Positions 21,684-29,894 of a stretch of DNA of 51,569 nt are shown here, piece by piece. Every line of letters begins with the position of its first letter. The stretch's first letter is position 1. Source of the DNA: JBBTQJ01 sp038065755 (GTDB lineage Bacteria > Patescibacteriota > Minisyncoccia > Minisyncoccales > Staskawiczbacteraceae); NCBI GenBank assembly GCA_038065755.1, contig JBBTQJ010000001.1, positions 1 to 51,569 on the forward strand, written 5' to 3'. The notes beneath the pieces are model-generated. The model searched no databases. It was not told the origin of the DNA and saw nothing but the letters and a program-made list of their open reading frames with translations. The translations under genes were made by a program, and so were the position numbers.

Positions 21684-22586
21684 TCAATTAAATAATGTTT
21701 TTTGTTCCTGTAAAAATTGTTTTATTCTTTGTTCGGATAAATCACAATATTTTCTGTCTACATCATAACCGATATAATTTCTATTAGTTTTTAACGCGGC
21801 GATACAGGTTGTACCAGCGCCGACAAAAGGATCTAATACAACATCTCCCTCAAAGGTATACAGTTGGATTGTACGATAAGGTAAATCTACCGGAAATGGT
21901 GCAGGATGCCCAATTTTCCTTGCCCTCTCGGCCGAAAATTTCCAGATACTTTTTGTAAATTCTAAAAATTCATCTTTTGAAATAGTACTTTTTTTGTTTA
22001 ATAAATTAGAACGAGAAAATGTATCTTTACAAAAAACAAGGATATATTCATGAACATCTCTCAATACGGGATTATTTGCTTTTAAATAAGACCCCCAAGC
22101 GGTTGACGAACTTGCGCTATTTCCTTTATCCCAAAGAATTTCACCTCTCATTAAAAAACCTAAATCATTCATATCTTCAACAATGTAAGAATGAAGCGGC
22201 AAATAGGGTTTTCTGCCTAAATTAGCAACATTTATGCATACTCTTCCGCCAGGAACTAAAACTCGATAAGTCTCTTTAAATACCCTCCTTAATAATTCTC
22301 TATATTCTTTAAGGGATAAATTTTGGTCATATTCTTTTCCAACATTATACGGAGGAGAAGTAACCATCAAATGAACGCTATTATTCGGAATTTCTGTCAT
22401 TGCTTCGCTACTTTTGCAAAAAATTTTATTTATATTTATAGGAAGAATTTCATTTTCAGTGTAATCAACGCTTTTTCCACTATCCAGTCCTTCATACAAT
22501 CGACCAGCATAAAAAACAGCGGAGTCATGATTTATTTTTGCGGGAGCACCGAATGAACTTGTTTTTGAACCGTTAGAGATTTTCAT
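21684..22586 (-). CDS. type II DNA methyltransferase (probably N4-cytosine)
   Basis: A 300-residue beta-class methylase: the catalytic motif T76-SPPY comes first and the SAM-binding motif DPFVGAGTT follows near the C terminus. SPPY motifs favour N4-cytosine methylation, although adenine cannot be ruled out. It protects host sites against the endonuclease encoded 20 bases upstream. The recognition sequence cannot be read from the protein. Confidence 0.9.
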   Translation of the reverse strand: MKISNGSKTSSFGAPAKINHDSAVFYAGRLYEGLDSGKSVDYTENEILPININKIFCKSSEAMTEIPNNSVHLMVTSPPYNVGKEYDQNLSLKEYRELLRRVFKETYRVLVPGGRVCINVANLGRKPYLPLHSYIVEDMNDLGFLMRGEILWDKGNSASSSTAWGSYLKANNPVLRDVHEYILVFCKDTFSRSNLLNKKSTISKDEFLEFTKSIWKFSAERARKIGHPAPFPVDLPYRTIQLYTFEGDVVLDPFVGAGTTCIAALKTNRNYIGYDVDRKYCDLSEQRIKQFLQEQKTLFN

Positions 22587-22606
22587 TTGTATTTATTTTA
22601 GATTTA

Positions 22607-23236
22607 TTATTCCTTCCAATAATCAACCCATTTTTTGTATGGATCATAATCTAATTTAGTCTTTTGCCAGGCTATTTTGAAAAAATTTGTTTCTTCAAAA
22701 TTAATTATTTCAGATAATGCCTCTTTTGTGATTTCAACGCCTCTCGGATTTGTACCGGATTTAGGAAGTTTAATATATTTTTTACGGCCTATTTTTTCAA
22801 ATATTTTTTTCTGAACTTTTAAAGGTATATAATAAAATCCGCCGACGGAACCCCAATTTATTTGAATCAATAAAATATCGCAATTAGGATAATAATTTTC
22901 GCGGAATTCTTTTGATTTCTGCGCATCTACTGTCCAAACCAATTTAACACCGCTAAATCCTTTACCCGTAATTGTTTTTATGGAAATTGGCTCGTTAAAT
23001 AATTCCACATCAATTTCTGATTTAGTAATTGGGATATCTGTTTTTACATTTTCCTCTCCGAATCTATGAATTAATAAGGCAACGAGCATTCTTTCTCTAA
23101 GAGAGCCCACCTCCATTCCAACCTTGCCAGCTCTCGAACTTTCTATTTCGGCAATTTGAAATAAATACGGCAAACGAGTTTTAATTTTATCTACGAGCTC
23201 TAAATCATTAAAAATTTTTATTAAATGGTTTGTCAT
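22607..23236 (-). CDS. type II restriction endonuclease
   Basis: A 209-residue protein directly upstream of the methylase. A PD-(D/E)xK-like core is visible: KSEIDVELF (D76, E78) followed by PISIKTITG (K87), after the conserved-looking AGKVGMEVGSLRERMLVALL. The segment resembles the ThaI group (CGCG cutters) to my eye, but that is unproven. The endonuclease comes first, then methylase and the 59-residue gene, all on the minus strand. It has no SD sequence. Confidence 0.78.
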   Translation of the reverse strand: MTNHLIKIFNDLELVDKIKTRLPYLFQIAEIESSRAGKVGMEVGSLRERMLVALLIHRFGEENVKTDIPITKSEIDVELFNEPISIKTITGKGFSGVKLVWTVDAQKSKEFRENYYPNCDILLIQINWGSVGGFYYIPLKVQKKIFEKIGRKKYIKLPKSGTNPRGVEITKEALSEIINFEETNFFKIAWQKTKLDYDPYKKWVDYWKE

Positions 23237-23322
23237 TTTTATTTTTTATTAACTAATTGTTAGCTAATCATATAATTTTATCACAGAACAGTCAAAGTTG
23301 ACAGCGAGGAGGGTTTTTTTCT

Positions 23323-23351
23323 TTGACATAAGTTATTTTTTGGTGTATAGT
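23323..23351 (+). promoter_or_regulatory. promoter of typA
   Basis: TTGACA and TATAGT, 17 bases apart, with the ATG 24 bases further on. Confidence 0.75.
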
Positions 23352-23374
23352 TAGTTTTTAATCTTAATAAAAAT

Positions 23375-25183
23375 ATGAATAACATTAGGAACATTGCCAT
23401 AATTGCCCACGTTGACCATGGAAAAACCACGCTGGTGGACGCGCTTTTGCGGCAGTCAAAAACTATTTTGAGCAAAGATGTTGCCGGCCAAGAATGCATA
23501 ATGGACAGCAATGAAATAGAAAGAGAAAGGGGCATTACTATTTTTTCAAAAAACGCGTCTGTGCAATATGGCGGCATAAAAATAAATATTATTGACACTC
23601 CGGGCCACGCGGATTTTGGCGGAGAGGTTGAAAGGGTTTTAAATATGGCCGATGGCTGTTTGCTTTTAGTTGATGCCAAAGAAGGGCCTATGCCCCAAAC
23701 AAAATTTGTTTTAAAAAAGGCGCTGGAAATGGGGCATAAAATTATCGTGGTTATAAATAAAATAGACAAAGAAAGCGCCAGGCCGGAGTTTGCATTAGAA
23801 ACAACAATGGAATTGTTTTTAGAATTAGGCGGGCACGGCCAGTCGTTAAACTTTCCCGTAGTTTACGCTTCGGGCCGCGAAGGTAAAGCCGGAAAAACTC
23901 CCGATATTTCAAAAATGAAAGATATAAGTCCTGTTTTTGAAGAAATTATAAAACATATTCCCCCGCCAATAGGCGACCAAAAAAAACCTTTGCAAATGCT
24001 GGTTACCTCAATAAGTGGAGATGATTTTAAAGGAAAAATTGCCATTGGAAGAATTCATAACGGAATAATTAAATCCGGCCAGGAAATAATGCGCATAAAC
24101 AGAGAGGGCAAACAAGAAAAATATAAACTAATTTCTTTAATGTCGTTTTTCGGATTAAAAAAAATTGAAGCAAGCTGTGTTTCGGCCGGAGATATTGTTG
24201 CCATAGCAGGCATACCGGATATAACAATAGGAGAAACAATAGCAGATATTCAAAATCCAATTGCCCTGCCAATTATTAATATAGAACAGCCGACAGTAAA
24301 AATGACCCTTATGGTAAACGACTCCCCTTTTGCCGGAAAAGAAGGGCGGTTTCCAACATCAAGACAAATAAGAGCAAGGCTTTATAAAGAACTGGAAACA
24401 GATATTGCTTTAAATATTGAAGACACAGAAGACGGAAAGTGGATTGTTTCTGGCAGAGGAGAACTGCACTTGGCTATTTTAATAGAAAGAATGCGCAGAG
24501 AAGGATATGAGTTTCAGGTTTCAAGGCCCCAGGTAATCACAAGAGAAATAAACGGACAAAAAATGACTCCGTTTGAAAAGGTTTTTATTGAGGTGCCGGA
24601 AAAATATCAGGGAATAGTAATACAAAAAATAGGGGGCAGAAAAGGAGAAATGGCTGACGTTAAAAATATTAACGGAACCATTTTTTTAGAATTTATAATT
24701 CCAACAAGAGGGCTTTTCGGATACAAAACTGAATTTCTAACTGACACAAAAGGACTTGGAATAATGAATACTGCTTTTTATCAGTATTTGCCGGACCCGG
24801 GAAACTGGCAAGAAAGAACACAAGGATCTTTGGTTTCAACGCAAACCGGACAAACAAATATGTACGGACTAAGAAATGTTCAAGACAGGGGAACTTTATT
24901 TTTTAGCCCGGCGGTCTTAATTTACGAAGGCCAGGTTGTAGGACAAAATTCAAGGCCCAATGATATAAGAGTAAACGTCTGCAAAGAAAAACAGCTTTCA
25001 AATATGAGATCTAAAGGAGAAGGAAATACAGAACATTTTAATACGCCAAAAATAATGGAATTAGAAGATGCTTTAGAATACATTGGCGACAACGAGCTGG
25101 TGGAAATTACTCCTAAAAATGTGCGTATAAGAAAAATATATTTAAAAGAAGTTGATGAGAAGAGAGCGGAAAGACAGAGCTAA
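23375..25183 (+). CDS. typA: ribosome-associated GTPase BipA/TypA
   Basis: A 602-residue translational GTPase that helps ribosome assembly and stress translation. G motifs are intact: HVDHGKT (12-18), ERERGIT, DTPGHADFGGEVER and NKID. The later domains, including TRGLFGYKTEFLT and the C-terminal EFSxxK-like region, follow the EF-G-like layout without domain IV. Length is normal. It has a good promoter and converges with rpoD, the two stops overlapping by four bases. Confidence 0.97.
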   Translation: MNNIRNIAIIAHVDHGKTTLVDALLRQSKTILSKDVAGQECIMDSNEIERERGITIFSKNASVQYGGIKINIIDTPGHADFGGEVERVLNMADGCLLLVDAKEGPMPQTKFVLKKALEMGHKIIVVINKIDKESARPEFALETTMELFLELGGHGQSLNFPVVYASGREGKAGKTPDISKMKDISPVFEEIIKHIPPPIGDQKKPLQMLVTSISGDDFKGKIAIGRIHNGIIKSGQEIMRINREGKQEKYKLISLMSFFGLKKIEASCVSAGDIVAIAGIPDITIGETIADIQNPIALPIINIEQPTVKMTLMVNDSPFAGKEGRFPTSRQIRARLYKELETDIALNIEDTEDGKWIVSGRGELHLAILIERMRREGYEFQVSRPQVITREINGQKMTPFEKVFIEVPEKYQGIVIQKIGGRKGEMADVKNINGTIFLEFIIPTRGLFGYKTEFLTDTKGLGIMNTAFYQYLPDPGNWQERTQGSLVSTQTGQTNMYGLRNVQDRGTLFFSPAVLIYEGQVVGQNSRPNDIRVNVCKEKQLSNMRSKGEGNTEHFNTPKIMELEDALEYIGDNELVEITPKNVRIRKIYLKEVDEKRAERQS

Positions 25184-26373
25184 TAATAATCTTCTACCTT
25201 TTTTAATTCTTTGTGCCTTCTTAATTTTTCTAGAGCTTTTGCCTGAATTTGGCGGATTCTTTCGCGGGTTACGCCAAATTCTTCTCCCGTTTCTTCAAGG
25301 GTATGCATTACCCCGTCTTCAAGGCCGAATCTCATTCCTAAAATTTTTAATTCTCTCGGGCTTAATTCGCTGGAAATTTCTTTCAGCCGCTCCTTTAAAA
25401 GCTTTCTTGAGGCTTCGGTGTTTGGGGCTATTGTTTTGTCATCTTTAATAAATTCTGCTAAAACGCTGTCTTGTTTATCTTTGTTTTCTCCAACCGGCGT
25501 TTCTAAAGAAACTGCTTTTTGGGCGATTTTTCTTATGTGATGCACCTTATCAACATCCAGGCCCATTTCAGCTCCTATTTCTTCGGCCAAAGGCTCTCTG
25601 CCAAGCTCTTGTAAAAGATTTTTTCTTATTTTTGTATATTTTGAAATTGTTTCAATCATATGAACTGGAATTCTTATGGTTCTGGCCTGATCAGCTAATG
25701 CCCTTGTGACAGATTGCCTTATCCACCAAGTGGCATAAGTAGAAAACTTGTAACCCCTTCTCCAGTCAAACTTTTTGACTGCCTTGAAAAGACCAAGGTT
25801 TCCTTCCTGTATAAGGTCTAAAAGGGTTAAATTAGGAGACCTGCCTACATACTTTTTAGCAATAGAAACAACTAATCGTAAATTAGCCAGAGCTAATTTA
25901 TTTTTTGCTTCTTCGTCGCCCTGTTCTATTCTTTTAGCCAGTTCTTTTTCTTCTCTTGCGCTTAAAAAGCTGGCCTTGCCAATTTCTTTTAAATACATTT
26001 GGATTGGATCAATTTTTCCCGAAAGAGCCTTCTTGCTTTTTTTAGATTTTAAAGATTCTTTTTTGGATTTTACTTCCAAAAATTCCTGGACTTCTTTTAT
26101 TTGGACTCCTTTTTCTTTAAATGCGTCATATATTTCTTCTAGTCCTTCAATGTCTTTTTCTATTTTAGGAAATGCCTGCAAAATTTCCGAAGTTGTAATA
26201 AAGCCTCTTTCCTCGCCTTTTTTAAAGAGAAAGCTCATCTGTTGCTGAAATAATTCCGATTTCTTGCTCTTCCTCGGACTTTTTATTTTTTTGTTCTTTT
26301 TGACAATTTTTTTCTCTGTTTTTCCGACTTTCTTCAACCTCTTCTTTTTATTTTTTTTTATTTTTTTTGTCAT
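25180..26373 (-). CDS. rpoD: primary sigma factor RpoD
   Basis: A 397-residue sigma-70. A lysine-rich N terminus replaces a full region 1.1. Region 1.2 (DPIQMYLKEIG), region 2 with the -10 recognition helix (YKFSTYATWWIRQSVTRAL), region 3, and region 4 with VTRERIRQIQAKALEKLR are intact. The promoters seen in this window (TTGACA/TATAAT, 16-18 spacing) fit it. It lies 12 bases after dnaG, the classic pairing. Confidence 0.97.
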   Translation of the reverse strand: MTKKIKKNKKKRLKKVGKTEKKIVKKNKKIKSPRKSKKSELFQQQMSFLFKKGEERGFITTSEILQAFPKIEKDIEGLEEIYDAFKEKGVQIKEVQEFLEVKSKKESLKSKKSKKALSGKIDPIQMYLKEIGKASFLSAREEKELAKRIEQGDEEAKNKLALANLRLVVSIAKKYVGRSPNLTLLDLIQEGNLGLFKAVKKFDWRRGYKFSTYATWWIRQSVTRALADQARTIRIPVHMIETISKYTKIRKNLLQELGREPLAEEIGAEMGLDVDKVHHIRKIAQKAVSLETPVGENKDKQDSVLAEFIKDDKTIAPNTEASRKLLKERLKEISSELSPRELKILGMRFGLEDGVMHTLEETGEEFGVTRERIRQIQAKALEKLRRHKELKKVEDYY

Positions 26374-26385
26374 TGAATTTATTTT

Positions 26386-28095
26386 TTAATTTATTAAATT
26401 AAAATCTTTAATCAGGCTGTTTGCTTTTTCAAAATCTTTTTCTTCTTCGGCCTTCTTGATATCTTCTGAAATTTTAAGTCTTTTTTCTCTTATATCTATA
26501 TCTTTTAATTGAGAAAGGCAGAGTATAATTTCTTCTTTTGACTCTTCCTCGGAAATTGTTTCATCTTCTGGGGAAAGGCTATTTAAAAAAACGCCGAACT
26601 CACCGCTCTCTGGGTTTAATGAAGAATTTTTAAGTTTATCTATAAATTTTTTATTTTTTTCGCAAAAAAGGGCGTAGTGAGGCTCTTCAATTAAATCTAA
26701 ATTGTCTATCCATTTGACTGCCAAAGAAATAATTTTTTCTTCTATCAAATTTTTTCTGCTCCTCATGGCCGGTTCTTCTTTTTTAATTATTTTTTTTTCA
26801 AAATTAGCGCTGGTTTTTATTTTTTTTAATTCTTCAATAACGGCATCATCTTTCACTCCCAGTTTTGAAGACAGCTTTTGAATCCAATGCGACTGTTCAA
26901 TTTTATTTGGCATTTTTTTTATAATCGGTAAAATTATTCTGCCGATTTCTTTTTTCCCTTCAGGGGTATTTTTATTAAAACTTGCAAAAGTAGAATCAAA
27001 ATAATAATCCATTATTGATCTAGCCTCTGCTACATATTTTTCCCAGTCGCGCGAATTTTTCAAAACCATATCGGCAGGATCTTCGTCTTTAGAATATGTT
27101 TCTATTATTTTAATATTAAATCCTTTTTCCTGCGCCAAATCAATTCCCTTTTTTGTGGCCGTATCTCCGGCAATATCCATATCAAAGGCTAAAACTAAAT
27201 TTTCTGAATATCTTTTTAATATATCCAGCTGTCCTGAAGTTAAGGCGGTTCCAGAAGAAGCCACCGTGTTCTCAAAACCGGCCTGATGGCACATAATAAC
27301 ATCTGTATATCCTTCTGTTAATACACATTTATTATTTTTTCTTATGGATAGCTTGGCGTTATTTAATCCGTATAAAATATTACTTTTATTATAAAGCAAT
27401 GTTTGGGGGGTGTTTATGTATTTTGCAGTTTCTTTCTCGTTCTCTACATTAAAAACCCTTGCTCCAAACCCAACGACCTGCGAATTTAAATCAAAAATCG
27501 GAAAAATAATCCTGCCCCGAAATCTGTCGTAAGAATCAAGCTTATTTTCTTTTTCAACTGCCAATCCGGCCTTTATAACTTCTTGCCTTTTATAACCCTT
27601 GCCCACTAAAAAATCTGACAACCCCTGCCAGGTATCCGGCGAATAGCCCAATCTCCATTTTTTAATGCTTTCTTCACTAATGCCTCTTTTTAATAAATAT
27701 TCTTTAGCTGTTTTGCCAACATTTCCCAAATAAAGCTGTTTTTCAAAAAAAAGGCAGGCCAATTCGCAAATTTCATAAAGTCTTTGCCTCTCGGTTTTTA
27801 TTTGCGGATTTTCTCTTTTTAGCTCTACTCCGGCTTTGTTTGCCAATATTCTTAAAGCGTCTCCAAACTCAACGCCCTCAATTTTCATTATAAAGTCAAA
27901 AATACTGTGCCCTGAGCCGCACCCAAAGCACCGCCACATCTGCCTGGCTGGCGAAACAAAAAAAGAAGGCTTTTTCTCTGAATGAAAAGGGCAAACCCCC
28001 CTGTAGTTAATTCCCGTTTTGGTAAGTTTAACATAGGCGCCAATAACATCCAGAATGTTCAACTTGTTTTTAATCTCTTCTATTTGAGAATCCAT
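26386..28095 (-). CDS. dnaG: DNA primase DnaG
   Basis: A 569-residue primase that makes RNA primers for replication. The CHC2 zinc finger is C35, H38, C56 and C59. The TOPRIM domain shows LTEGYTDVI and LAFDMDIAGDTATKK. The C-terminal helicase-binding part is present but weakly conserved. It lies 21 bases downstream of a RelE-type toxin gene on the same strand with no terminator between, so it may be read from the toxin-antitoxin promoter. Confidence 0.96.
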   Translation of the reverse strand: MDSQIEEIKNKLNILDVIGAYVKLTKTGINYRGVCPFHSEKKPSFFVSPARQMWRCFGCGSGHSIFDFIMKIEGVEFGDALRILANKAGVELKRENPQIKTERQRLYEICELACLFFEKQLYLGNVGKTAKEYLLKRGISEESIKKWRLGYSPDTWQGLSDFLVGKGYKRQEVIKAGLAVEKENKLDSYDRFRGRIIFPIFDLNSQVVGFGARVFNVENEKETAKYINTPQTLLYNKSNILYGLNNAKLSIRKNNKCVLTEGYTDVIMCHQAGFENTVASSGTALTSGQLDILKRYSENLVLAFDMDIAGDTATKKGIDLAQEKGFNIKIIETYSKDEDPADMVLKNSRDWEKYVAEARSIMDYYFDSTFASFNKNTPEGKKEIGRIILPIIKKMPNKIEQSHWIQKLSSKLGVKDDAVIEELKKIKTSANFEKKIIKKEEPAMRSRKNLIEEKIISLAVKWIDNLDLIEEPHYALFCEKNKKFIDKLKNSSLNPESGEFGVFLNSLSPEDETISEEESKEEIILCLSQLKDIDIREKRLKISEDIKKAEEEKDFEKANSLIKDFNLIN

Positions 28096-28116
28096 TACAA
28101 AAATTTTAAATTTTTA

Positions 28117-28383
28117 TTAAATCTCCCGGCCATAGATAGAGTAACCGCCGATTGCATGAAATATAATAGCTTTTTCGCTTTTAAATTTAAAAATTATTCT
28201 GCAATTATAATCAACGGAAAAAGACCATAAATCATGAAATTTACCGCTTAGTTTGTGAGTTTTTAAACGATTATCAAAAGGATTATTGCGAAAAATATTT
28301 TCTTTCGATTCCGCTTTTCTCTTTGTTTGTTCAGCCATTTTTTTATAATCTTTCACAAATTGCGGAGAATAAATAATCTGCAT
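28117..28383 (-). CDS. RelE/YafQ-family toxin
   Basis: An 88-residue mRNA interferase of the RelE superfamily: YSPQFVKDYKKM at the start, KTHKLSGKFHDLWSFSVDYNCRIIFKF in the middle and a catalytic-type His in FHAIGGYSIYG. Such toxins cut mRNA in the ribosomal A site when free of antitoxin. It lies seven bases after the antitoxin gene. Nothing suggests it is broken. Confidence 0.88.
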   Translation of the reverse strand: MQIIYSPQFVKDYKKMAEQTKRKAESKENIFRNNPFDNRLKTHKLSGKFHDLWSFSVDYNCRIIFKFKSEKAIIFHAIGGYSIYGREI

Positions 28384-28390
28384 AATAAAA

Positions 28391-28609
28391 TTATCTTAAA
28401 TCTTTTAACGACTTAAGAATCTTTCCCTTGCCTTTCGCTATTTCTTTTTGGCTTATTTTTATTCTTCTCAACAAGTCTTCCTGTTCAATTCTTTCCCTGA
28501 TAAGCTCTCTCAGAAATTCGCTTTTACTTGAATATTTTCCTCTTTTTACCGCTTTATCTAAATCAAAAACAAGTTCCTTTGATAATGAGATATTGATAAT
28601 TGAACGCAT
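28391..28609 (-). CDS. ribbon-helix-helix antitoxin
   Basis: A 72-residue protein. SIINISLSKELVFDLDKAVK and YSSKSEFLRELIRERI form a typical N-terminal ribbon-helix-helix DNA-binding fold; the helical C terminus (QEDLLRRIKISQKEI) would wrap the toxin. It probably represses its own promoter through the palindrome at 28635-28653. Confidence 0.87.
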   Translation of the reverse strand: MRSIINISLSKELVFDLDKAVKRGKYSSKSEFLRELIRERIEQEDLLRRIKISQKEIAKGKGKILKSLKDLR

Positions 28610-28634
28610 AAAATTGAAGGCATTAATTATAATG

Positions 28635-28686
28635 TGTAATAATTTGTATTACATATTCATATTATCATTTTAAAAATCATTGTCAA
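28635..28686 (-). promoter_or_regulatory. promoter and operator of the toxin-antitoxin operon
   Basis: On the minus strand TTGACA (28686-28681) and TAATAT (28664-28659) are 16 bases apart. Just downstream, covering the start point, is the palindrome TGTAATA-ATTTG-TATTACA (28653-28635), a likely antitoxin operator. Confidence 0.72.
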
Positions 28687-28718
28687 GAAATCAGCGAGGT
28701 CCGACCTCGCTGATTTCT
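28686..28718 (-). terminator. perfect 14-bp hairpin after the HIT gene
   Basis: AGAAATCAGCGAGG and its exact complement with a 5-base loop. On the minus strand it is followed by only a short T-rich run (TTTCTTG), which also begins the next -35 box. It insulates the toxin-antitoxin promoter from the HIT gene. Confidence 0.7.
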
Positions 28719-28756
28719 AGTAAATTTTATATTACAACTAATCCGCCTTAAAAAAA

Positions 28757-29089
28757 TTAAATTAGTTTTTCCTGCTCTGGGCTTAACAAATGCAAATGCA
28801 AATGATCTACTAGCTGTCCCCCTTCTCTGCCGACATTAAAAAGCAGTTTATAGCCTCCAAGATTTTTATCATTTGCTATTTTTTGCGCAGCCAAAAACAT
28901 TTCCCCAATCAATTCTGCTTCAGATTCTTCCAAATGTTTTATTGATTCAATATGTTTTTTAGGAATAATCAAAATATGAACTTTAGCTTTTGGATTAATA
29001 TCGTTAAGGGCAATTAATTTTTCGTCTTCAAAAACTTTGGCCGAATCAATCTCTCCATTTGCAATTTTGCAAAAAATACAATCTTCCAT
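28757..29089 (-). CDS. HIT-family nucleotide hydrolase (HINT-like)
   Basis: A 110-residue protein with the HIT triad HLHLHLL near the C terminus and DCIFCKIANGE at the start. HINT enzymes hydrolyse AMP-lysine and other purine phosphoramidates. Two N-terminal cysteines are part of the family's occasional zinc site. It starts one base after the SIMPL gene's stop, so the two are cotranscribed. Confidence 0.93.
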   Translation of the reverse strand: MEDCIFCKIANGEIDSAKVFEDEKLIALNDINPKAKVHILIIPKKHIESIKHLEESEAELIGEMFLAAQKIANDKNLGGYKLLFNVGREGGQLVDHLHLHLLSPEQEKLI

Positions 29090-29845
29090 TTATTTTATGC
29101 GGTAAGTTAAGTTAATTGTTGCAATTATTTCCATTTCCCCCGACTGAATCTGCGGAATACCGGCTGTTTCTCCTCCTCCTATGCCTTTTGCCAAATCATA
29201 AGCATATGGCTGGGGAGAAGAATAATAGTCCTCATAAATATTGGTTATTTTTCCTAATTTCAATCCGGCCACTTCAACCATATTTTTGGCTTTTTCTTTT
29301 GCCGCCGTAATTGCTTTTACCCTTGCTTCTGCCCTGAATTTTTCTATATCGTCAACGGTAAACTGCAAATTTCCTATTTCGTTTGCCCCTTTTTCGGTTG
29401 CCGAATCTAAAATATCGCCGATCTTTTCAAAATTTCTTATTTTTACGGTTATTTGCTGGATTAATTTATAGCCTATAAAAATCCGGCCGGTCTCTGTCCA
29501 GTCGTATTGAGGGCTTAAGTTATAAGCAGTGGTTTGAATGTCTTTGTCTTCTACGTCTAAATTCTTTATTGCCTCTATAACTGCATTCATTTTTTCTGTG
29601 TTCTCTTTTACAACAGTTTGCGTATTTTTTCCGTCGGTAGAAACTCCAAATTGCGAAATGGCAATGTCGGGCTTAGCGTAAGCTTTGCCCTGGGCATTGA
29701 TTGTTATTTCTCTAGGATAATCTCCGCGCCATGTTTTATAGCCGATAAACGCGTTAAAAACGCTTATCATTAAAGCTACCGCGACAACAACTGCCGCTAT
29801 TTTGAAAATTCTGTCTGATAAATCTATTTTTTTTGTTTCTTCCAT
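29090..29845 (-). CDS. SIMPL-domain (DUF541) protein, membrane anchored
   Basis: A 251-residue protein with an N-terminal membrane helix (about 12-31) and a SIMPL domain outside: ITINAQGKAYAKPDIA, AIKNLDVEDKDIQTTAYNLSPQY and a long helix with KAKNMVEVAGLKLGKI. Related proteins form oligomeric rings and have been linked to envelope stress; the biochemical role is unknown. It is in an operon with the HIT gene. Confidence 0.9.
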   Translation of the reverse strand: MEETKKIDLSDRIFKIAAVVVAVALMISVFNAFIGYKTWRGDYPREITINAQGKAYAKPDIAISQFGVSTDGKNTQTVVKENTEKMNAVIEAIKNLDVEDKDIQTTAYNLSPQYDWTETGRIFIGYKLIQQITVKIRNFEKIGDILDSATEKGANEIGNLQFTVDDIEKFRAEARVKAITAAKEKAKNMVEVAGLKLGKITNIYEDYYSSPQPYAYDLAKGIGGGETAGIPQIQSGEMEIIATINLTYRIK

Positions 29846-29894
29846 AGTTTTTATTAATTTTTAATTTTTAATGTCGACCCTTGTTTTTTATAAT

